A stretch of DNA of 64,000 nt from Enterococcus alishanensis (GTDB lineage: Bacteria; Bacillota; Bacilli; Lactobacillales; Enterococcaceae). This document shows positions 36,948-45,668 of this stretch, piece after piece. The stretch is from contig NZ_JAHUZB010000002.1 of NCBI RefSeq assembly GCF_019218635.1, forward strand, positions 124,001 to 188,000, written 5' to 3'. The notes under the pieces are model-generated. The model was given only the letters and a program-made list of their open reading frames with translations. It was not told the DNA's origin and made no database searches. Every line of letters begins with the position of its first letter. The first letter of the stretch is position 1. The position numbers and the translations under genes were made by a program.

Positions 36948-37793
36948 ATGAAAAAAATTACCGGCATCGCCATTGGTTTATTGGCATTAGTAACACTAGC
37001 TGCTTGTGGCAGCAGCAACGATAGTGGCACAGATAGTTCAGGAAGCAACAACACATCAAGTGAAGTAACATTAGATTCTATTAAAAAAGCGGGTGTTTTA
37101 AAAGTAGCAACTTCAGCAGACTTCGCACCTTTTGAGTTCCATACAATGGTTGACGGCAAGGACCAAATCGTTGGAGCAGATATTGATATGGTTAATGCAA
37201 TTGCTGATGAACTTGGTGTAAAAACCCAAGTTTCAGATATGAGCTTTAATACAGTTTTAGCTTCTGTCAAAGAAGGAAAAGCAGATATCGCTGTTTCAGG
37301 GATTTCGGCAACTGCTGAAAGACAAAAACAGTTTGACTTTACAGATAACTACTACAATCCACCACAAGTAATTATTATCAACAAGAAAAATCAAGATACT
37401 TTAAACAGTATTGCAGCTTTTGACGGAAAACAAGTTGGCGCACAAAAAGGCTCAACCCAAGAAGATATTGTGAAAGATCAATTATCTGGCGCCAAATTAG
37501 TTTCTATCGATAAAGTACCAAGCATGATCGTTGAATTAAATCAAGGATCTTTAGATGGTATGGTAGTTGAACAAACCATTGCTGAATCTTATGTTGAACA
37601 AAATTCTGATTTAATGATTGCCAACGTAGAATTAAAAACAGATGATGACAATGCCTTTTCAATCGCTTTACCAAAAGGTAGCACTGAATTAAAAGATGAG
37701 TTAAATAAAATTATTGCGAAATTAATCAGCGAAGGAAAAATTGATGAATACGTAAAAGCGAACAATCAAGTCGCTGAATCAACAGAAGAATAG
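36948..37793 (+). CDS. Amino-acid ABC transporter substrate-binding lipoprotein (copy 2)
   Basis: 281 residues. Signal peptide with LAAC lipobox (Cys20) and Ser/Thr/Asn-rich linker. The same SBP_bac_3 fold as copy 1, with shared blocks such as FDGKQVGAQKGSTQE, DMSFNTVLASVKEGKADIAVS and the NSDLMIANVEL region. The C-terminal halves and linker differ more than the core. It is probably a tandem duplicate that lets one permease use two receptors. ATG 36948 follows AGGAGGAATT. The permease start is 12 nt away. Confidence 0.92.
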   Translation: MKKITGIAIGLLALVTLAACGSSNDSGTDSSGSNNTSSEVTLDSIKKAGVLKVATSADFAPFEFHTMVDGKDQIVGADIDMVNAIADELGVKTQVSDMSFNTVLASVKEGKADIAVSGISATAERQKQFDFTDNYYNPPQVIIINKKNQDTLNSIAAFDGKQVGAQKGSTQEDIVKDQLSGAKLVSIDKVPSMIVELNQGSLDGMVVEQTIAESYVEQNSDLMIANVELKTDDDNAFSIALPKGSTELKDELNKIIAKLISEGKIDEYVKANNQVAESTEE

Positions 37794-37804
37794 AGGTTAG
37801 GTCA

Positions 37805-38494
37805 TTGGATTTTTCGTTTTTACATCAGTATTTAGGTTACTTTCTTTCAGGAGCCAGTATTACAATTGTCTTATCAATGTGTACTGTGGTTTTAGGGACA
37901 TTGATTGGTCTTGTGATGGCTTTAATGAAATTAGCAAAAACAAAACCTTTAAATTGGCTAGCTAATATTTATATTGAGATTTTTCGTGGGACACCAATGT
38001 TGCTGCAAATCATGATTGGTTTCTTAGTCTTACAAGGGTTATTTCCTTCAAGAGATCTATCAGTAGGTGTGTTAACCGTTGATTTAGGTCGCTTGATTCC
38101 AGGTATGTTGGTTTTATCTTTAAACTCAGGTGCCTATGTGGCTGAAATTATTCGTGGCGGTATTATTGCCGTGAATTATGGTCAATCAGAAGCAGCCTAT
38201 TCACTAGGTTTAAGACCAGCGCAAACGATGCGTTATGTGATTTTGCCACAGGCATTAAGAAATATCCTACCACCATTAGGAAATGAATTTGTGACTTTAA
38301 TAAAAGATTCTTCTTTGCTGACAACGATTGGGATTAACGAATTAATGGGTGCAGCTCAAATTGTTATTTCAAATTCTTATATTCCGTTAGAACCTTACGT
38401 AGTTGCAGCAGGTATTTATTTTGTAATGACCTTTGTGACTTCCCGTTTGCTAGCTTTATGGGAAAAACGTTTAGGTCGCGGATATCAAAGATAG
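37805..38494 (+). CDS. Amino-acid ABC transporter permease
   Basis: 229 residues with about five membrane helices (HisM/GlnP type). The EAA loop contacting the ATPase is seen as [29 protein letters not shown]. The start is TTG, supported by GAGG upstream and by the N-terminal [18 protein letters not shown] typical of the family. Confidence 0.92.
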   Translation: MDFSFLHQYLGYFLSGASITIVLSMCTVVLGTLIGLVMALMKLAKTKPLNWLANIYIEIFRGTPMLLQIMIGFLVLQGLFPSRDLSVGVLTVDLGRLIPGMLVLSLNSGAYVAEIIRGGIIAVNYGQSEAAYSLGLRPAQTMRYVILPQALRNILPPLGNEFVTLIKDSSLLTTIGINELMGAAQIVISNSYIPLEPYVVAAGIYFVMTFVTSRLLALWEKRLGRGYQR

Positions 38495-38504
38495 GAGAAC
38501 AATT

Positions 38505-39239
38505 ATGAGTGAAGCATTGGTTCAAGTAGAACATTTAAATAAAAAATTTGGTGATAATGAAGTACTAAAAGATATTTCGACTGAAGTCACACCAGGAGAA
38601 GTATTGGTTATCATTGGACCTTCTGGTTCTGGTAAAAGTACTTTTCTAAGATGTATCAATCTATTAGAAATACCAACATCTGGCACAATTAGATTTGAAG
38701 GTACCGACATTACTGATAAGAAAAATGATATTTTTAAAACACGGGAAAAGATGGGAATGGTGTTTCAACAATTCAATTTATTCCCTAATATGACTGTTTT
38801 AGATAATATTACCTTGTCACCGATTCGGGTAAAAAAAATGTCTAAAGATGCTGCTGAAAAAATTGCTAAAGAACTTTTGGTAAAAGTTGGTTTGTCTGAC
38901 AAGGCAGATGCATACCCTCAGTCATTATCTGGAGGACAACAACAGCGGATTGCGATTGCTAGAGCTTTGGCAATGCAACCAGATGTGATGCTGTTTGATG
39001 AGCCAACATCTGCATTAGATCCTGAGATGGTTGGTGATGTTTTAGCCGTGATGCAGCAATTGGCTAAAGAAGGTATGACGATGGTTATCGTAACTCATGA
39101 AATGGGTTTTGCCAAAGAAGTTGGAGACCGGATTATTTTCATGGATGAAGGTGTTATTGTAGAAGAAGGAACACCGCAAGAAGTTTTTGATCAAACCAAA
39201 AATTCCAGAACCATTGATTTCTTGTCTAAAGTTTTATAG
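38505..39239 (+). CDS. Amino-acid ABC transporter ATP-binding protein
   Basis: 244 residues, GlnQ/HisP type. Walker [10 protein letters not shown], signature LSGGQQQR, Walker [16 protein letters not shown]-loop His in [14 protein letters not shown]. It completes a four-gene importer with two binding proteins. The substrate is probably a polar or basic amino acid; it is not resolved by sequence. Confidence 0.95.
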   Translation: MSEALVQVEHLNKKFGDNEVLKDISTEVTPGEVLVIIGPSGSGKSTFLRCINLLEIPTSGTIRFEGTDITDKKNDIFKTREKMGMVFQQFNLFPNMTVLDNITLSPIRVKKMSKDAAEKIAKELLVKVGLSDKADAYPQSLSGGQQQRIAIARALAMQPDVMLFDEPTSALDPEMVGDVLAVMQQLAKEGMTMVIVTHEMGFAKEVGDRIIFMDEGVIVEEGTPQEVFDQTKNSRTIDFLSKVL

Positions 39240-39248
39240 AATTTTTAT

Positions 39249-39286
39249 TAAGAAGGACTCTTTTAACAGAGTTCTTCTTATTTTAT
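39249..39286 (+). terminator. Amino-acid transporter terminator
   Basis: TAAGAAGGACTC / GAGTTCTTCTTA stem with a moderate T-rich tail. Confidence 0.75.
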
Positions 39287-39369
39287 TGCCACGATTGTGG
39301 AGTTTTCAAAGGATTTAAGTTATAATCAAGATTTGTAGATATGAAAAATGAAGAAATATAGGAGTTGCT

Positions 39370-39894
39370 ATGTTCGAAAAATATAAACCAACCTGGATGG
39401 TTGAAGCAATATACCAAATTACTCCCCAACAATTGAAAGCAAGAGGCATAAAAGCCGTTTTAACAGATTTAGACAATACTTTGATTGCCTGGAATAATCC
39501 GAATGGGACGAAAGAATTATTAGACTGGTTGCAAGTGATGGCTGAGGCTGATATTCCAGTTGTCGTGGTGTCGAATAATAATGCTAGTCGGGTAAAAAAA
39601 GCCTTAGCAAGTTTTGAATTAGACTTTGTTTCTCGAGCGATGAAGCCTTTTGCCAATGGAATCAATGAAGCCCGCAAAAAATTAGGTTTAGAAAAATCTG
39701 AGATTGTCATGATTGGTGATCAAATTATGACTGATGTTCGCGGATCAAATGCTGCAGGTATTCGTAGTATTTTAGTGCGTCCAATTGTGGATAGTGATGC
39801 TTGGAATACGCAAGTGAATCGTTTTTTTGAACGTTTTATTATGAAACATTTGTTAAAAAAGAATCCAGATATGAAATGGAAGCGTGAAATATAA
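39370..39894 (+). CDS. yqeG: YqeG family HAD-IIIA phosphatase
   Basis: 174 residues. HAD motif I is TDLDNTLIAW (Asp-x-Asp), motif II is VVSNN, and motif III/IV is MIGDQIMTDVRGSNAAG. It opens the conserved yqeG-yqeH-yhbY-nadD-yqeK-rsfS-yqeM cluster. Its stop is immediately followed by the yqeH ATG. The substrate is unknown. Confidence 0.92.
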   Translation: MFEKYKPTWMVEAIYQITPQQLKARGIKAVLTDLDNTLIAWNNPNGTKELLDWLQVMAEADIPVVVVSNNNASRVKKALASFELDFVSRAMKPFANGINEARKKLGLEKSEIVMIGDQIMTDVRGSNAAGIRSILVRPIVDSDAWNTQVNRFFERFIMKHLLKKNPDMKWKREI

Positions 39895-41004
39895 ATGGAA
39901 GAAGAAATTTATTGTATTGGTTGTGGTGCAAAGATTCAGACAGAACATCCCAATCAACTAGGTTATACACCTCAATCAGCTTTAGAAAAGGGGTTGGCTA
40001 GTGGTGATGTTTATTGCCAGCGTTGTTTTAGATTACGTCATTATAATGAAATTCAAGATGTTCATTTAACGGATGATGATTTTTTACGTTTGTTAAATGA
40101 ATTAGGTAAAACAGATGCTTTGATTGTTAATGTCGTGGATATTTTTGATTTTAATGGCTCCTTGATTCCAGGATTGCATCGATTTGTTGGCGACAATCCA
40201 GTTTTATTGGTAGGGAATAAAGTTGATATTTTACCTAAATCATTGAAAAAAAATCATTTGATTCAATGGATGAAAGAGCGTGCCCATGAAGAAGGTTTGC
40301 GCCCTGAAGAAGTTTTATTGACAAGTGCTAGAAAACCTCACGAAATGGAAAATTTACTAGCAAAAATCGAAGAATATCGCAAAGGCAGAGATGTCTATGT
40401 TGTGGGAGTTACCAATGTGGGTAAATCAACTTTGATTAATCAAATTATTAAGCAAAGTGCTGGTGTACAAGATTTAATTACCACATCACAATTCCCTGGA
40501 ACTACATTAGACAAGATTGAAATACCTTTAGACGATGGTCATTTCTTAATTGATACGCCAGGAATTATTCATCGACATCAAATGGCGCATTATTTAGGCA
40601 AAAAAGATTTGAAAATTATTGCCCCGCATAAAGAAATTAAACCGAAAGTGTATCAATTAAATGCTGGTCAAACATTATTCTTAGGTGGTTTAGCACGGTT
40701 CGATTTTGTTAGTGGAGAGAAAGCCTCTTTCATTGCTTATGTATCAAATGATATTACGCCGCATCGTACTAAATTAGAAAAAGCGACTGAATTTTATGCA
40801 AAACATGTGGGAGTATTATTACAACCGCCTCGACCAGATGAAGTCGCTGAATTTCCTGAATTGGTTCGTTTTGAATTTTCGATTAAGGAAAAAACCGATA
40901 TTGTATTTGCTGGATTAGGTTGGGTAACTGTTTTAAAACCAGCAGTAGTTGCTGGTTGGGCACCTAGAGGAGTCGACGTATTGACTCGCAAAGCATTAAT
41001 TTAA
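39895..41004 (+). CDS. yqeH: Ribosome biogenesis GTPase YqeH
   Basis: 369 residues, circularly permuted GTPase needed for 30S subunit assembly. The N-terminal zinc finger has Cys7, Cys10, Cys41 and Cys44. G-motifs appear in permuted order: G4 NKVD, G5 TSAR, G1 GVTNVGKS, G3 DTPG. A C-terminal RNA-binding region follows. The start codon abuts the yqeG stop. Confidence 0.95.
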   Translation: MEEEIYCIGCGAKIQTEHPNQLGYTPQSALEKGLASGDVYCQRCFRLRHYNEIQDVHLTDDDFLRLLNELGKTDALIVNVVDIFDFNGSLIPGLHRFVGDNPVLLVGNKVDILPKSLKKNHLIQWMKERAHEEGLRPEEVLLTSARKPHEMENLLAKIEEYRKGRDVYVVGVTNVGKSTLINQIIKQSAGVQDLITTSQFPGTTLDKIEIPLDDGHFLIDTPGIIHRHQMAHYLGKKDLKIIAPHKEIKPKVYQLNAGQTLFLGGLARFDFVSGEKASFIAYVSNDITPHRTKLEKATEFYAKHVGVLLQPPRPDEVAEFPELVRFEFSIKEKTDIVFAGLGWVTVLKPAVVAGWAPRGVDVLTRKALI

Positions 41005-41017
41005 AAGGAGTTTATTC

Positions 41018-41329
41018 ATGGAATTAAGAGGAAAACAAAAACGGTTTTTAAGAAGCCAAGCGCACCATTTGAATCCGATCTTTCAAATCGGAAAAAATGG
41101 TCTAAATGAAGAAGTATTGGTACAAATAGCAGAAGCATTGGAAAAACGTGAATTAATAAAAATCAGTTTGCTACAAAATACTGATGAAGTGGCTGAAGAT
41201 GTAGCGACAGTTCTTGAAGCTAAAATTCATTGTGAAGTTGTTCAAATTATTGGTCGGGTATTGGTTTTATTTAAACCTTCCAACAAAGAAAAATATCAAA
41301 AAATTTCTCGTGAAGTAAAAACTATTTAA
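41018..41329 (+). CDS. yhbY: Ribosome assembly RNA-binding protein YhbY
   Basis: 103 residues, CRM domain. Conserved KQKRFLRSQAHHLNPIFQIGKNGL with the GxxG-like loop, and LEKRELIKISLLQN. It binds pre-50S particles in characterised homologues. AAGGAG precedes the ATG. It is part of the same operon. Confidence 0.95.
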   Translation: MELRGKQKRFLRSQAHHLNPIFQIGKNGLNEEVLVQIAEALEKRELIKISLLQNTDEVAEDVATVLEAKIHCEVVQIIGRVLVLFKPSNKEKYQKISREVKTI

Positions 41330-41346
41330 TCACAGGAGGCATTATT

Positions 41347-41985
41347 GTGTTTCAAACGAATGTAGTTACTTTTCCTGAAGTTGTTCCAATGACGAAAGTG
41401 AATGGCAAAAAAAGACAAATCGGTTTAATGGGTGGGACTTTTAATCCGATTCATACCGCGCATTTAATGGTGGCCGATCAAGTAGGTCAAAAGCTGGGAT
41501 TTGATGAGGTTCATTTAATTCCGTCGTATCTTCCTCCTCATGTAGATGAGAAAAAAGCAATTGCCAGCCAACATCGATTAAAAATGGTAGAATTAGCAAC
41601 GGAAGACAATCCTAATTTAGTGATTGATCAAAGAGAATTGCGACGTCAAGGAAAAAGTTATACATATGACACGATGAAAGAATTAATTGCTGAAGATCCA
41701 GAAGCAGATTATTATTTTATCATTGGTGGCGATGAAGTAGCTTATTTGCCTAAATGGTATAAAATTGATGAACTGGTTCAAATGGTTCATTTTGTAGGTG
41801 TTAGCCGCCCAGGTTATCCGCAAGAAAGTAATTATCCAATCATTTGGGTAGATGTTCCTCAGATTCAGCTGTCTTCCAGTTATATTAGACAACAAGTCAA
41901 GCAAGGTTGTTCTATTCGATATTTAGTGCCAGAAAAAGTCAGAGAATATATTGCGGAAGAAGGATTGTATTTAGATGAATTATAG
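41347..41985 (+). CDS. nadD: Nicotinate-nucleotide adenylyltransferase
   Basis: 212 residues. It makes deamido-NAD from nicotinate mononucleotide and ATP. Nucleotidyltransferase motif GGTFNPIHTAH, then SYTYDTM and SSSYIRQQ near the C-terminus. An N-terminal extension of about 27 residues precedes the catalytic core, as in other enterococci. It begins with GTG behind AGGAGG. It overlaps yqeK by 11 nt. Confidence 0.95.
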   Translation: MFQTNVVTFPEVVPMTKVNGKKRQIGLMGGTFNPIHTAHLMVADQVGQKLGFDEVHLIPSYLPPHVDEKKAIASQHRLKMVELATEDNPNLVIDQRELRRQGKSYTYDTMKELIAEDPEADYYFIIGGDEVAYLPKWYKIDELVQMVHFVGVSRPGYPQESNYPIIWVDVPQIQLSSSYIRQQVKQGCSIRYLVPEKVREYIAEEGLYLDEL

Positions 41986-42571
41986 CAAAAATTATTCAGC
42001 AATGGATCGCGAAGCTTTGATGCAGCAAGTACAAATGCGAATGAGTGAAAAACGCTTCAAGCATGTTTTGGGTGTGGAAGAAATGGCTATTTTATTGGCG
42101 GAAAAATACGGTGTTTCAACTGAAAAAGCTAGTATCGCAGCACTGACTCATGACTATGCTAAAGAACGTAGCGATGAAGAATTTTTATTAGAAATTGAAC
42201 GCCAAAACTACCCTGATCAAGCTATGTTAAAAAAATTTGGAAATGCCATTTGGCACGGATTGGTTGGTGCAGATTTTGTTGAGCGGGAATTAAAAGTTCA
42301 TGATGTCGACATTTTAGAAGCCATTCGACTTCACACTACAGGTGCTGCCAACATGACTGATTTAGCTAAAATTATTTATTTGGCTGATTATATTGAACCT
42401 GGAAGAGATTTTCCTGGAGTAGAAGAAGCACGGCGTATTGCATTGATGGATTTAGATCAAGCAGTCGCCTTTGAGACAAAACACACATTAAGTCATTTAA
42501 TCGAAAATGAAAACCCGGTCTATCCTAAAACGTTAGAAACTTATAACCGTTTTGTTGCCGGTCAAAAATAG
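41975..42571 (+). CDS. yqeK: HD-domain hydrolase YqeK (symmetrical Ap4A hydrolase family)
   Basis: 198 residues. Metal-binding HD motif: His in RFKHVLGVEEMA, HD in LTHDYAKE, HG in WHGLVGADF, plus HTTGAANM and Asp in YLADYIEPGR. YqeK homologues cleave diadenosine tetraphosphate into two ADP. Its stop overlaps the rsfS Shine-Dalgarno. Confidence 0.93.
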   Translation: MNYSKNYSAMDREALMQQVQMRMSEKRFKHVLGVEEMAILLAEKYGVSTEKASIAALTHDYAKERSDEEFLLEIERQNYPDQAMLKKFGNAIWHGLVGADFVERELKVHDVDILEAIRLHTTGAANMTDLAKIIYLADYIEPGRDFPGVEEARRIALMDLDQAVAFETKHTLSHLIENENPVYPKTLETYNRFVAGQK

Positions 42572-42586
42572 GAGGGAATCACCATA
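42570..42586 (+). promoter_or_regulatory. Ribosome binding site and AUA start of rsfS
   Basis: AGGAGGG at 42570-42576, seven nucleotides, then ATA at 42584-42586 in the rsfS frame. The nearest ATG (42599) is 22 nt from the Shine-Dalgarno, too far for normal initiation. See the rsfS gene. Confidence 0.65.
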
Positions 42587-42937
42587 GATAGTAAACAAAT
42601 GTTAGAAACAGCAGTAAAAGCAGCCGATTCAAAAAGAGCTGTTGATATCGTTGCTTTGGATGTAAGAGAAGTTTCTTTATTAGCGGATTATTTTATGATT
42701 TGCCAAGCGAATTCAGATCGTCAAATTAACGCAATAGTGGAAGAAATTGTCGATAAAGAGGAAGAAAACGGCGCTACAGTTAAACGAATTGAAGGTAAAG
42801 ATGGCGGGAAATGGGTCTTAATCGACTTAGGCGATTTAATCGTTCATGTTTTCAGCCCAACCGAAAGAGAATTCTATAATTTAGAAAAACTTTGGTCAGA
42901 TGCACCATTAGTGAATATTTCTAACTGGTTAGATTAA
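42584..42937 (+). CDS. rsfS: Ribosomal silencing factor RsfS
   Basis: 117 residues if read from ATA 42584, 112 from ATG 42599. It binds ribosomal protein L14 and blocks 30S joining in starvation. Conserved parts: DIVALDVREVSLLADYFMICQANSDRQ, WVLIDLGDLIVHVFSPTEREFYNLE. From ATA the protein would begin with a Met (initiator) then DSKQMLETAVKAAD, which matches the usual RsfS N-terminus (M-x-S-x-x-L). Starting at the ATG would cut into helix 1. It overlaps yqeM by 1 nt. Confidence 0.93.
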   Translation: MDSKQMLETAVKAADSKRAVDIVALDVREVSLLADYFMICQANSDRQINAIVEEIVDKEEENGATVKRIEGKDGGKWVLIDLGDLIVHVFSPTEREFYNLEKLWSDAPLVNISNWLD

Positions 42938-43665
42938 TGGCGTATGAAACTTTTGCTTTTGTCTATGATGAAATTATGGATGAAACTTTATATGATCAAT
43001 GGTTGGCCTTTACTAAACGTCATTTAACCAAGGGACAAGAGAACATCTTAGAACTGGCTTGCGGTACCGGAGATTTAGCGGTGAAATTTGCTGAAGAAGG
43101 TTATCAAGTGACCGGTTTAGATTTGTCTGAAGAGATGTTGACAATTGCCAGCCAACGAGGCATCGAAGCAGATCTAGCGATTCAATGGATTCAAGGTGAT
43201 ATGTTGGATTTAAAAGATATTGGTACTTATCAAGCAGTGACTTGTTATTCTGATTCTTTATGCTATATGAAAAATGCTGAGGATGTAGTAAAAGTATTCC
43301 AAGGGGTATTTGATTTATTAGAAAAAGATGGCACTTTTATTTTTGATGTACATTCCACTTATCAAATTGATCAAGTCTTCCCAGAATATAGTTTTCATGA
43401 TCAAACCGAGGAGTTTGCCTTTTTATGGGATAGCTATCCCGGAGAGGAACCTCATAGTATCGAACATTTTTTAACTTTTTTTGTAAAAAAAGGTGAACTG
43501 TTTGAACGCTTTGATGAGTTACATCAAGAAAGAACTTATTCTTTGAATACCTATCAAGTAATGTTAGCAGAAGTGGGCTTTAGTTTTGAAGTTTTTGCAG
43601 ACTTTGAAGATGAGAATCCTAAAGAAAATAGTCAACGATGGTTTTTTGTTTGTCATAAGAGCTAG
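42937..43665 (+). CDS. yqeM: Class I SAM-dependent methyltransferase YqeM
   Basis: 242 residues. SAM motif I ILELACGTGDLAVKFAE, acidic loop LDLSEEML, then YSDSLCYM. It is the conserved last member of the yqeG-yqeM cluster; its substrate has not been established. Translationally coupled to rsfS (TAATG) and followed by a terminator. Confidence 0.9.
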   Translation: MAYETFAFVYDEIMDETLYDQWLAFTKRHLTKGQENILELACGTGDLAVKFAEEGYQVTGLDLSEEMLTIASQRGIEADLAIQWIQGDMLDLKDIGTYQAVTCYSDSLCYMKNAEDVVKVFQGVFDLLEKDGTFIFDVHSTYQIDQVFPEYSFHDQTEEFAFLWDSYPGEEPHSIEHFLTFFVKKGELFERFDELHQERTYSLNTYQVMLAEVGFSFEVFADFEDENPKENSQRWFFVCHKS

Positions 43666-43686
43666 ACTTTTAGTCGGCTCTTTTTT
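43657..43686 (+). terminator. yqeG-yqeM cluster terminator
   Basis: AAGAGCTAGACT...AGTCGGCTCTT hairpin with T-run directly at the yqeM stop. Confidence 0.85.
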
Positions 43687-43699
43687 GTGAGGTGAGAAT

Positions 43700-44839
43700 T
43701 TGAAAAGTTGTGGCATTATTGTAGAATATAATCCATTTCATTATGGGCATGCGTATCATGCAAAAATGGCGCGAAAATTATCTGGTGCTGAGATAATCAT
43801 CGCAGTCATGAGTGGGAATTTTTTACAACGAGGAGAACCTGCTATCTTAGATAAGTGGGATAGAGCAGAAGTGGCGCTAAGAAATGGCGTCGATTTGGTT
43901 GTGGAATTACCTTTTTCATGGGCAGTTCAATCAGCTGACTATTTTGCAAGAGGCAGTGTTAAAATGCTGCAATCCCTGCAGTGTGAAGCACTTTGTTTTG
44001 GAACGGATGAGGAAAATGACTTTGATTACCAAAGTTATGGCGATTTTTTTAATCAACATCAAGTTGAAATTGACAATTATTTTAAGAGCTTACCAATTGA
44101 TTTAAGTTACCCTGAAAAAATGGCTCAAACAGTTCGACATTTTTTACCAAAACTGGCTGAATTTCCACCGAATCATATATTGGCGTTAAGCTATGCGAAG
44201 GAAAATGCAAAGTATGCAAAACCAATGACATTATTCCCTTTAAAGCGACAAGGACAGGGCTATCATGATAATCAATTGATGGTGCAGAGTTTTGCTTCGG
44301 CAACTGGAATCCGGCAAGCAGTTAACTTAGGAAACGATTTTTCAAATTTTGTACCGGAACTAACTGAAAAAAAATTATTTGATTATCATCTTAGCTGGTC
44401 TGATTTTTGGCCATACCTTTATTATCAGTTAAAAGTCAGCACACCAAAGGAGCTAAAAATGCTTTATCAGATGAATGAAGGCGTTGAATTTCGTTTGTTG
44501 AATCAATTGCGACCAGATTTTTCTGATTATTTAGCTGGAATTCAAACCAAGAGATATACGAAAGCACGACTTCAGCGTTTATTAGTCTATACTTTATTGC
44601 AAGTAAAACCAGCTGAGATTGCCTATGAACAAGAAAATTCACTGCTACATATTTTAGGCTTTACAGACGCAGGAAAAAAATATCTCAATCAGCATAAAAA
44701 AGATTTTACTTTGCCGATGGCAGCTAAAATAGGTAAGCAGGAGCAAGCCAATCATTTGTTAACTTATCGAAGTGATCAAATTTATCAGATGCTTCATCCA
44801 GTAGAACAAAATCTAGGGCGTTTTCCGTTGCAAGTATAA
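43700..44839 (+). CDS. tmcAL: tRNA(Met) cytidine acetate ligase
   Basis: 379 residues. It activates acetate with ATP to form N4-acetylcytidine at the wobble base of elongator tRNA-Met. Nucleotidyltransferase-like N-terminus GIIVEYNPFHYGHAYH (HxGH type), then VMSGNFLQRGEPAILDKW. It begins with TTG behind a GAGGTGAG Shine-Dalgarno, 14 nt after the preceding terminator. Expression therefore depends on read-through or a promoter within that hairpin region. Confidence 0.93.
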   Translation: MKSCGIIVEYNPFHYGHAYHAKMARKLSGAEIIIAVMSGNFLQRGEPAILDKWDRAEVALRNGVDLVVELPFSWAVQSADYFARGSVKMLQSLQCEALCFGTDEENDFDYQSYGDFFNQHQVEIDNYFKSLPIDLSYPEKMAQTVRHFLPKLAEFPPNHILALSYAKENAKYAKPMTLFPLKRQGQGYHDNQLMVQSFASATGIRQAVNLGNDFSNFVPELTEKKLFDYHLSWSDFWPYLYYQLKVSTPKELKMLYQMNEGVEFRLLNQLRPDFSDYLAGIQTKRYTKARLQRLLVYTLLQVKPAEIAYEQENSLLHILGFTDAGKKYLNQHKKDFTLPMAAKIGKQEQANHLLTYRSDQIYQMLHPVEQNLGRFPLQV

Positions 44840-44911
44840 AAAAGACTATGCAAAAAAAGCGTCAGTCGTTATAATAGATGAGTATGAAATTAACGAAAGT
44901 GAAGTGAAAAT

Positions 44912-45628
44912 ATGGGACGCAAATGGGCCAATATCGTAGCAAAAAAAACGGCTAAGGATGCCAATAATAGCCGAGTATATGCAAAATTTGGAATTGAAAT
45001 ATATGCAGCAGCAAAATCAGGTGATCCTGATCCCCATGCTAATCAAAAATTACGTTTTGTTATCGAAAGAGCAAAAACATATAATGTGCCAAAACATATT
45101 ATTGATCGTGCAATTGAAAAAGCTAAAGGCTCTGGTGATGAAACATATCAAGAACTACGTTATGAAGGATTCGGTCCCAATGGTTCAATGGTAGTAGTCG
45201 ATGCATTGACAAATAATGTCAATCGAACAGCTGCAGATGTGCGGGCGGCTTTTGGTAAAAATGGCGGGAACATGGGTGTTTCTGGCGCTGTTTCTTATAT
45301 GTTTGACAACACAGCATTGTTCGGTTTTGCTGGCGAAGATGCTGATGAAATTCTTGAATATTTAATGGATCAAGAGATTGATGTCAGAGATGTTGTCGCT
45401 GAAGATGGTCAAATTATTGTTTACGGAGAGCCTGAAGATTTTAACAGTATCCAAACGGCTTTAAAAGAAAAAGGAATTGAAGAATTTTCAATTGCTGAAA
45501 TGCAAATGATTCCTCAATCCGAAGTTATTTTAACTGGTGATGATTTAGAAAAATTCGAAAAAATGATTGATGTCTTAGATGAATTAGAAGATGTTCAACA
45601 AATTTACCACAACGTAGAACTAGACTAA
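44912..45628 (+). CDS. YebC/PmpR family protein (YeeI/YeeN-type paralogue)
   Basis: 238 residues. The N-terminus [20 protein letters not shown] rather than MAGHSKW places it in the YeeI/YeeN branch of the YebC family. A central [20 protein letters not shown] and [18 protein letters not shown] follow. Annotated as transcription regulators; recent work on the family points to ribosome-associated relief of polyproline stalling. A consensus TATAAT lies at 44870-44875. It is monocistronic. Confidence 0.92.
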   Translation: MGRKWANIVAKKTAKDANNSRVYAKFGIEIYAAAKSGDPDPHANQKLRFVIERAKTYNVPKHIIDRAIEKAKGSGDETYQELRYEGFGPNGSMVVVDALTNNVNRTAADVRAAFGKNGGNMGVSGAVSYMFDNTALFGFAGEDADEILEYLMDQEIDVRDVVAEDGQIIVYGEPEDFNSIQTALKEKGIEEFSIAEMQMIPQSEVILTGDDLEKFEKMIDVLDELEDVQQIYHNVELD

Positions 45629-45631
45629 GCA

Positions 45632-45668
45632 AAAAGGAATGAGTTTTTAAGCTCATTCCTTTTTTTAT
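45632..45668. terminator. Bidirectional terminator between YebC-family gene and helD
   Basis: AAAAAGGAATGAG / CTCATTCCTTTTT stem with T-runs on both sides. Confidence 0.92.

Noticed and set aside
36890-37270. 126-codon open frame antisense to the second binding-protein gene
   Set aside because: Shadow frame. Its composition mirrors the sense protein, and a similar shadow occurs in the duplicate gene.
39315-39710. 131-codon open frame antisense to yqeG
   Set aside because: Shadow of a conserved gene; no recognisable product or ribosome binding site.
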